From assembly GCA_037074615.1 (NCBI GenBank), contig CM073558.1, positions 6,935,501-6,999,500 on the forward strand: a stretch of 64,000 nt of DNA. Reading direction: 5' to 3'. The stretch's first letter is position 1. Every line of letters begins with the position of its first letter. A model generated the notes under the pieces. That model ran no database searches. It was given only the letters and a program-made list of their open reading frames with translations, and was not told where the DNA came from. Position numbers and translations under genes: made by a program. Shown here in pieces: positions 60,714-64,000 of this stretch. Origin of the DNA: Leucaena leucocephala (Eukaryota > Streptophyta > Magnoliopsida > Fabales > Fabaceae).

Positions 60714-63700
60714 ATGACCCCAAGTTTGGTGTCAGCGTCTGCTTCTTCTCGGGGTCAATTGTTCCCTTCTTCTTCATGGACTGTTCCATCCAATCCCACT
60801 TTGAAAAGCACCCCAACACGTTTTTTCAATGGCAGAACCACTCAAACGAGGCTCACACAACCACTCCGAGCTGCCCTCGTTCAGGCCCCGGCGTTGGAAG
60901 GACGAGCCGGCGCCGCAGCCGGAGATGTAGAGGCCACGGCTAGTGTAGCCAATGCTTCTGTCTATAGCCCTCAATTTCTGGCCGCAAAATATGGGTCGAA
61001 CCCAGTCAAGGTCTTCTGTTTCATTGCTAAATTTGAGGAAAGGATTTGCTATTGACTTGTTGGGTTTAAGAGTTGAGTTGACCCTTTTTGTGGTTTGATC
61101 AGGTTGCGCGAAGGGCCCTGCAAATTCTGATTGCTTTGGGTTCGTTTGCGTTGAAATTATTGTTGGACCAAAGAAATAGAGTGGTTGATCGGAATAAGAG
61201 GCGCCGTGCGGTGGAGTTGAAGAACTTGTTCACGAGGTTAGGGCCGACTTTTGTGAAGTTAGGTCAGGGTTTGTCCACAAGGCCTGACATCTGCCCACCT
61301 GAGTACCTGGAGGAGCTCTCTGAACTTCAAGTACTTCCTTTTTTCATCCCATTTAATTTAACTTGTTTCCTTTAGATGACTGCAAATCAATGAAGCACCA
61401 ATTTCAATGGGTCTTCAACATTATTTGACACTACCTACAAATCTTAGTACATTTTGTCTTTTAATTACTGGGTGGTTTGGACAAAGTTCAATCAATGAAG
61501 TGGAAATTTATTCATCTATGAGTGCATTTTAAGGGATACTTTTTGTGTTAGTATCTCATATTTGTGTGAAGAAGTGGGATACTTATCTTTATGCTTGATG
61601 ATGACCTGACAACTTCTGTGCTTGAACAGGATGGCTTGCCTATGTTTCCTAATGATGAAGCCTTCTCGTGCATTGAGAGGGAATTAGGAGAATCTCTTGA
61701 TTCGATTTTCTCTTATATATCTCCATCACCCATAGCAGCAGCCAGTTTGGGTCAAGTCTACAAAGCTCGGCTAAAGAGCTCGGGGAAGCATGTCGCTGTC
61801 AAGGTGCAACGCCCTGGCGTTGAAGAAGTGATAGGATTGGACTTCTACCTTATAAGAGCTCTGGGATTTCTCATAAATGATCATGTTGACGTAATTTCCA
61901 CTGATGTTGTTGCCCTTATTGATGAATTCGGCTCCAAAGTATTTCAAGAGCTCAATTATGTGCAGGTTGGTCCTTCTGTCTCTCTCTCTTTCTCTGTCTT
62001 TTTTTTTTTAAATACAACAAATATAGGAAAAATCATACATAAATTAGTTCAGGTGTCTACAAGCATGATGCTTAGCACCTTTGTCAAAACAAAAACTCTC
62101 TGCAATGAATAATATGATTCAGAACCAATGAAGTGTTATTTGCTTGGTATTTTTAAGTTTTTGAATATGAAATTGACTAGTATATGTAAAAGGAAAATTA
62201 ATAAATAATGATTATACACTAGGGGTAAGGTGTACCAGGGATCCATCCAGACCCAAGCAGGTACATTTGATGGCCATAGGTGTCTATGTGTTTTGCCCAT
62301 CCCTGTTTAAATCTTGTGAGGAAACCGTTTAGTGATTGCAGCTTTTGTTGTTTGAACCTGAGGTGGTGGCATGGTGCGTGTCTTATATGTCAAACCAAAA
62401 ACCTAAATATTTGCAATTTATACTTTTTTCTATTGGATGTTAATTTTGACAGGTTCCTGCAGGAGGGACAGAACGCGAACAGGTTTAAAAAATTGTATGC
62501 AGACAAGGAACACATCTTTGTTCCTGATGTTTTCTGGGATTATACAAGTAGGAAAGTAATTACAATGGAATGGGTTGATGGAGTTAAACTAAATGAGAAA
62601 GAGGCTATTGAGAGACAAGGATTAAAGTTGCTGGACCTTGTAAACACGGGCATACAGTGCAGTCTCAGACAGTTACTTGAGTATGGATATTTCCATGCAG
62701 ATCCTCATCCTGGGAATCTCTTGGCAACGCCAGAGGGGAAGCTTGCCTTTCTTGATTTCGGGATGATGAGTGAAACTCCAGAAGAAGCAAGATTGGCTAT
62801 AATTGGTCATATTGTTCACTTGGTTAACCGGGATTATGAAGCTATGGCTCGTGACTACTATGCACTTCATTTTTTGTCACCTGATGTTGATATATCTCCA
62901 ATTGTACCGGCACTGAGAGACTTCTTTGATGATGCACTTAGTTATACAGTGCAAGAACTGAATTTCAAGACAGTAGTTGATGGTTTGGGAAATGTTATGT
63001 ATCAATATCCATTCAATGGTAAGGTATTTCTACCTCTTTCATAGAAACATGGTTGTCGTTGATTAATTATTTTCCCTTTTTGCAATAAAAGATAGAATAA
63101 TAGAAATGAAACGTAACTAATTAATTATGAACTTTAGAAATATCGAAACTTTCATTACTGCAGTTCTATTCTATGTAGATTCTCTGATGGTTTGGCATTA
63201 TGTTTTGGCAGTCCCGGGATACTACGCATTAATATTGAGATCTCTCACTGTTCTTGAAGGCCTAGCACTTTATGCTGATCCTAATTTTAAGTTGCTAGCA
63301 GCTTCATACCCGTATTTTGCTAAAAGGCTCCTAACAGATCCAAATCCATACCTTAGAGATGCTCTTATTGAGTTGCTTTTCAAGGATGGCAGGTTCAGGT
63401 GTGTATTCTACAAGTATATCAGAGATAAAATTATAGTTTAGGATTCCAAGTTAAAGATATTTAATTGGAAGATCTTATATTTGGAAATTATTCTAAAAGA
63501 TTTTAAGAATAAATTTTTTAACAATGAAGACAAAAATTTAAATTGCCCAAGTAAAAATTTGAACTGGGAGTAAAAACTACACTTCATCTTATAAAACTCA
63601 TTCTTTTTGCTGTTCATGTAGTTTTTCCTTTCATACTTGGTAACTACTACTGTTCAGGAAATGATTTCTCACAGTTAGTAATTTAAAACTTTAAGGTTTT

Positions 63701-64000
63701 TTTGGCAGAAATATCGTCAACTTGAAGTCTTAAAAGTGTAACTTTCCCTTTATTAAATGTATAGTTTAATCCTTTGAACTTTCAAGGTAAGCATAATTTG
63801 GGGTAAGCCTACTTAATATCAGTTGATTTGGTCCATTGCAGATGGAATAGACTTGAAAGCCTGCTGATTCAGGGGCGAAAGGACCGAGATTTTTCTGCTA
63901 AAGAGGTTTTACAACCTGTCCTGAAAGTATTGATGATGCCAGATGGTGAATATCTGAGGACTTTAGTTACCAAAGAGGCTGCCCTTGTATCTGAAGCTTT
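60714..64000 (+). CDS. ABC1K3: Chloroplast ABC1 (UbiB-type) kinase gene, 5' part; runs off the window
   Basis: Exons inferred from GT..AG sites and reading frame: 60714-61010, 61103-61330, 61630-61965, 62463-63018, 63212-63398, 63842 to beyond the window. About 587 residues are visible of a family member usually near 700. Residues 1 to about 55 are Ser/Thr-rich and acid-poor, like a chloroplast transit peptide. Family motifs are KLGQ (about 151-154), the Ala-rich loop AAASLGQVYKA (about 211), Lys of VAVKVQRP (about 233), HADPHPGN (about 365-372) and LDFG (about 384-387); all key residues are intact. The wording (YADPNFK, YFAKRLLTDPNPYLRDALIELLFKDG) fits, by recall, Arabidopsis ABC1K3 (At1g79600), a plastoglobule protein that with ABC1K1 affects tocopherol, plastoquinone and light-stress responses. 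The start is the first ATG in frame after an upstream stop. No truncation or frameshift seen. Confidence 0.88.

Overview
This window is AT-rich nuclear DNA from a flowering plant, most likely a eudicot. The reasons are: two plant genes (a miR171-targeted GRAS regulator and a plastid ABC1-family kinase with GT..AG introns), plant-type CACTA, LINE and LTR transposons, many small inverted-repeat elements, and AT microsatellites. I cannot name the species.

Layout. 1-12.9 kb is gene-poor, with a foldback element (3.2-3.46 kb), a MITE (4.64-5.07 kb) and a 1.54-kb tandem duplication (5.8-8.97 kb). At 13.7-15.8 kb (minus strand) lies a complete intronless HAM/SCL6-type GRAS gene with a perfect miR171 site, a 53-bp tandem repeat in its 3' trailer and a pyrimidine-rich upstream region. 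17.16-17.65 kb is a non-autonomous hAT-like element. 20,416-29,137 is an apparently whole but mutated CACTA (En/Spm) transposon: CACTA ends, AGA target duplication, TnpD-like transposase relic, second gene with a Ulp1-like domain, and a small extra ORF. Its palindromic subterminal repeats recur between the genes as well as at the ends.

35.4-56.4 kb is an old tandem duplication (copies A and B). Copy A was split by a minus-strand LINE (37,415-49,971) whose 9-bp target duplication is confirmed by the matching empty site in copy B. The LINE was in turn split by a non-autonomous LTR retrotransposon (41,973-48,788), and its endonuclease region carries an internal inversion flanked by ~56-bp inverted repeats. 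Gene fragments follow: a sugar/inositol-transporter-like exon near 50.9 kb and a segment matching the GRAS gene's 3' trailer near 56.4-57.0 kb.

From 60,714 to the window end runs the 5' part (six exons) of a chloroplast ABC1K kinase gene, closest by recall to ABC1K3. The two live genes show no sign of acting together: one encodes a nuclear regulator of meristems under miR171 control, the other a predicted plastoglobule kinase of prenylquinone metabolism. Everything between them is mostly layered transposon history. All assignments were made by eye without database searches.
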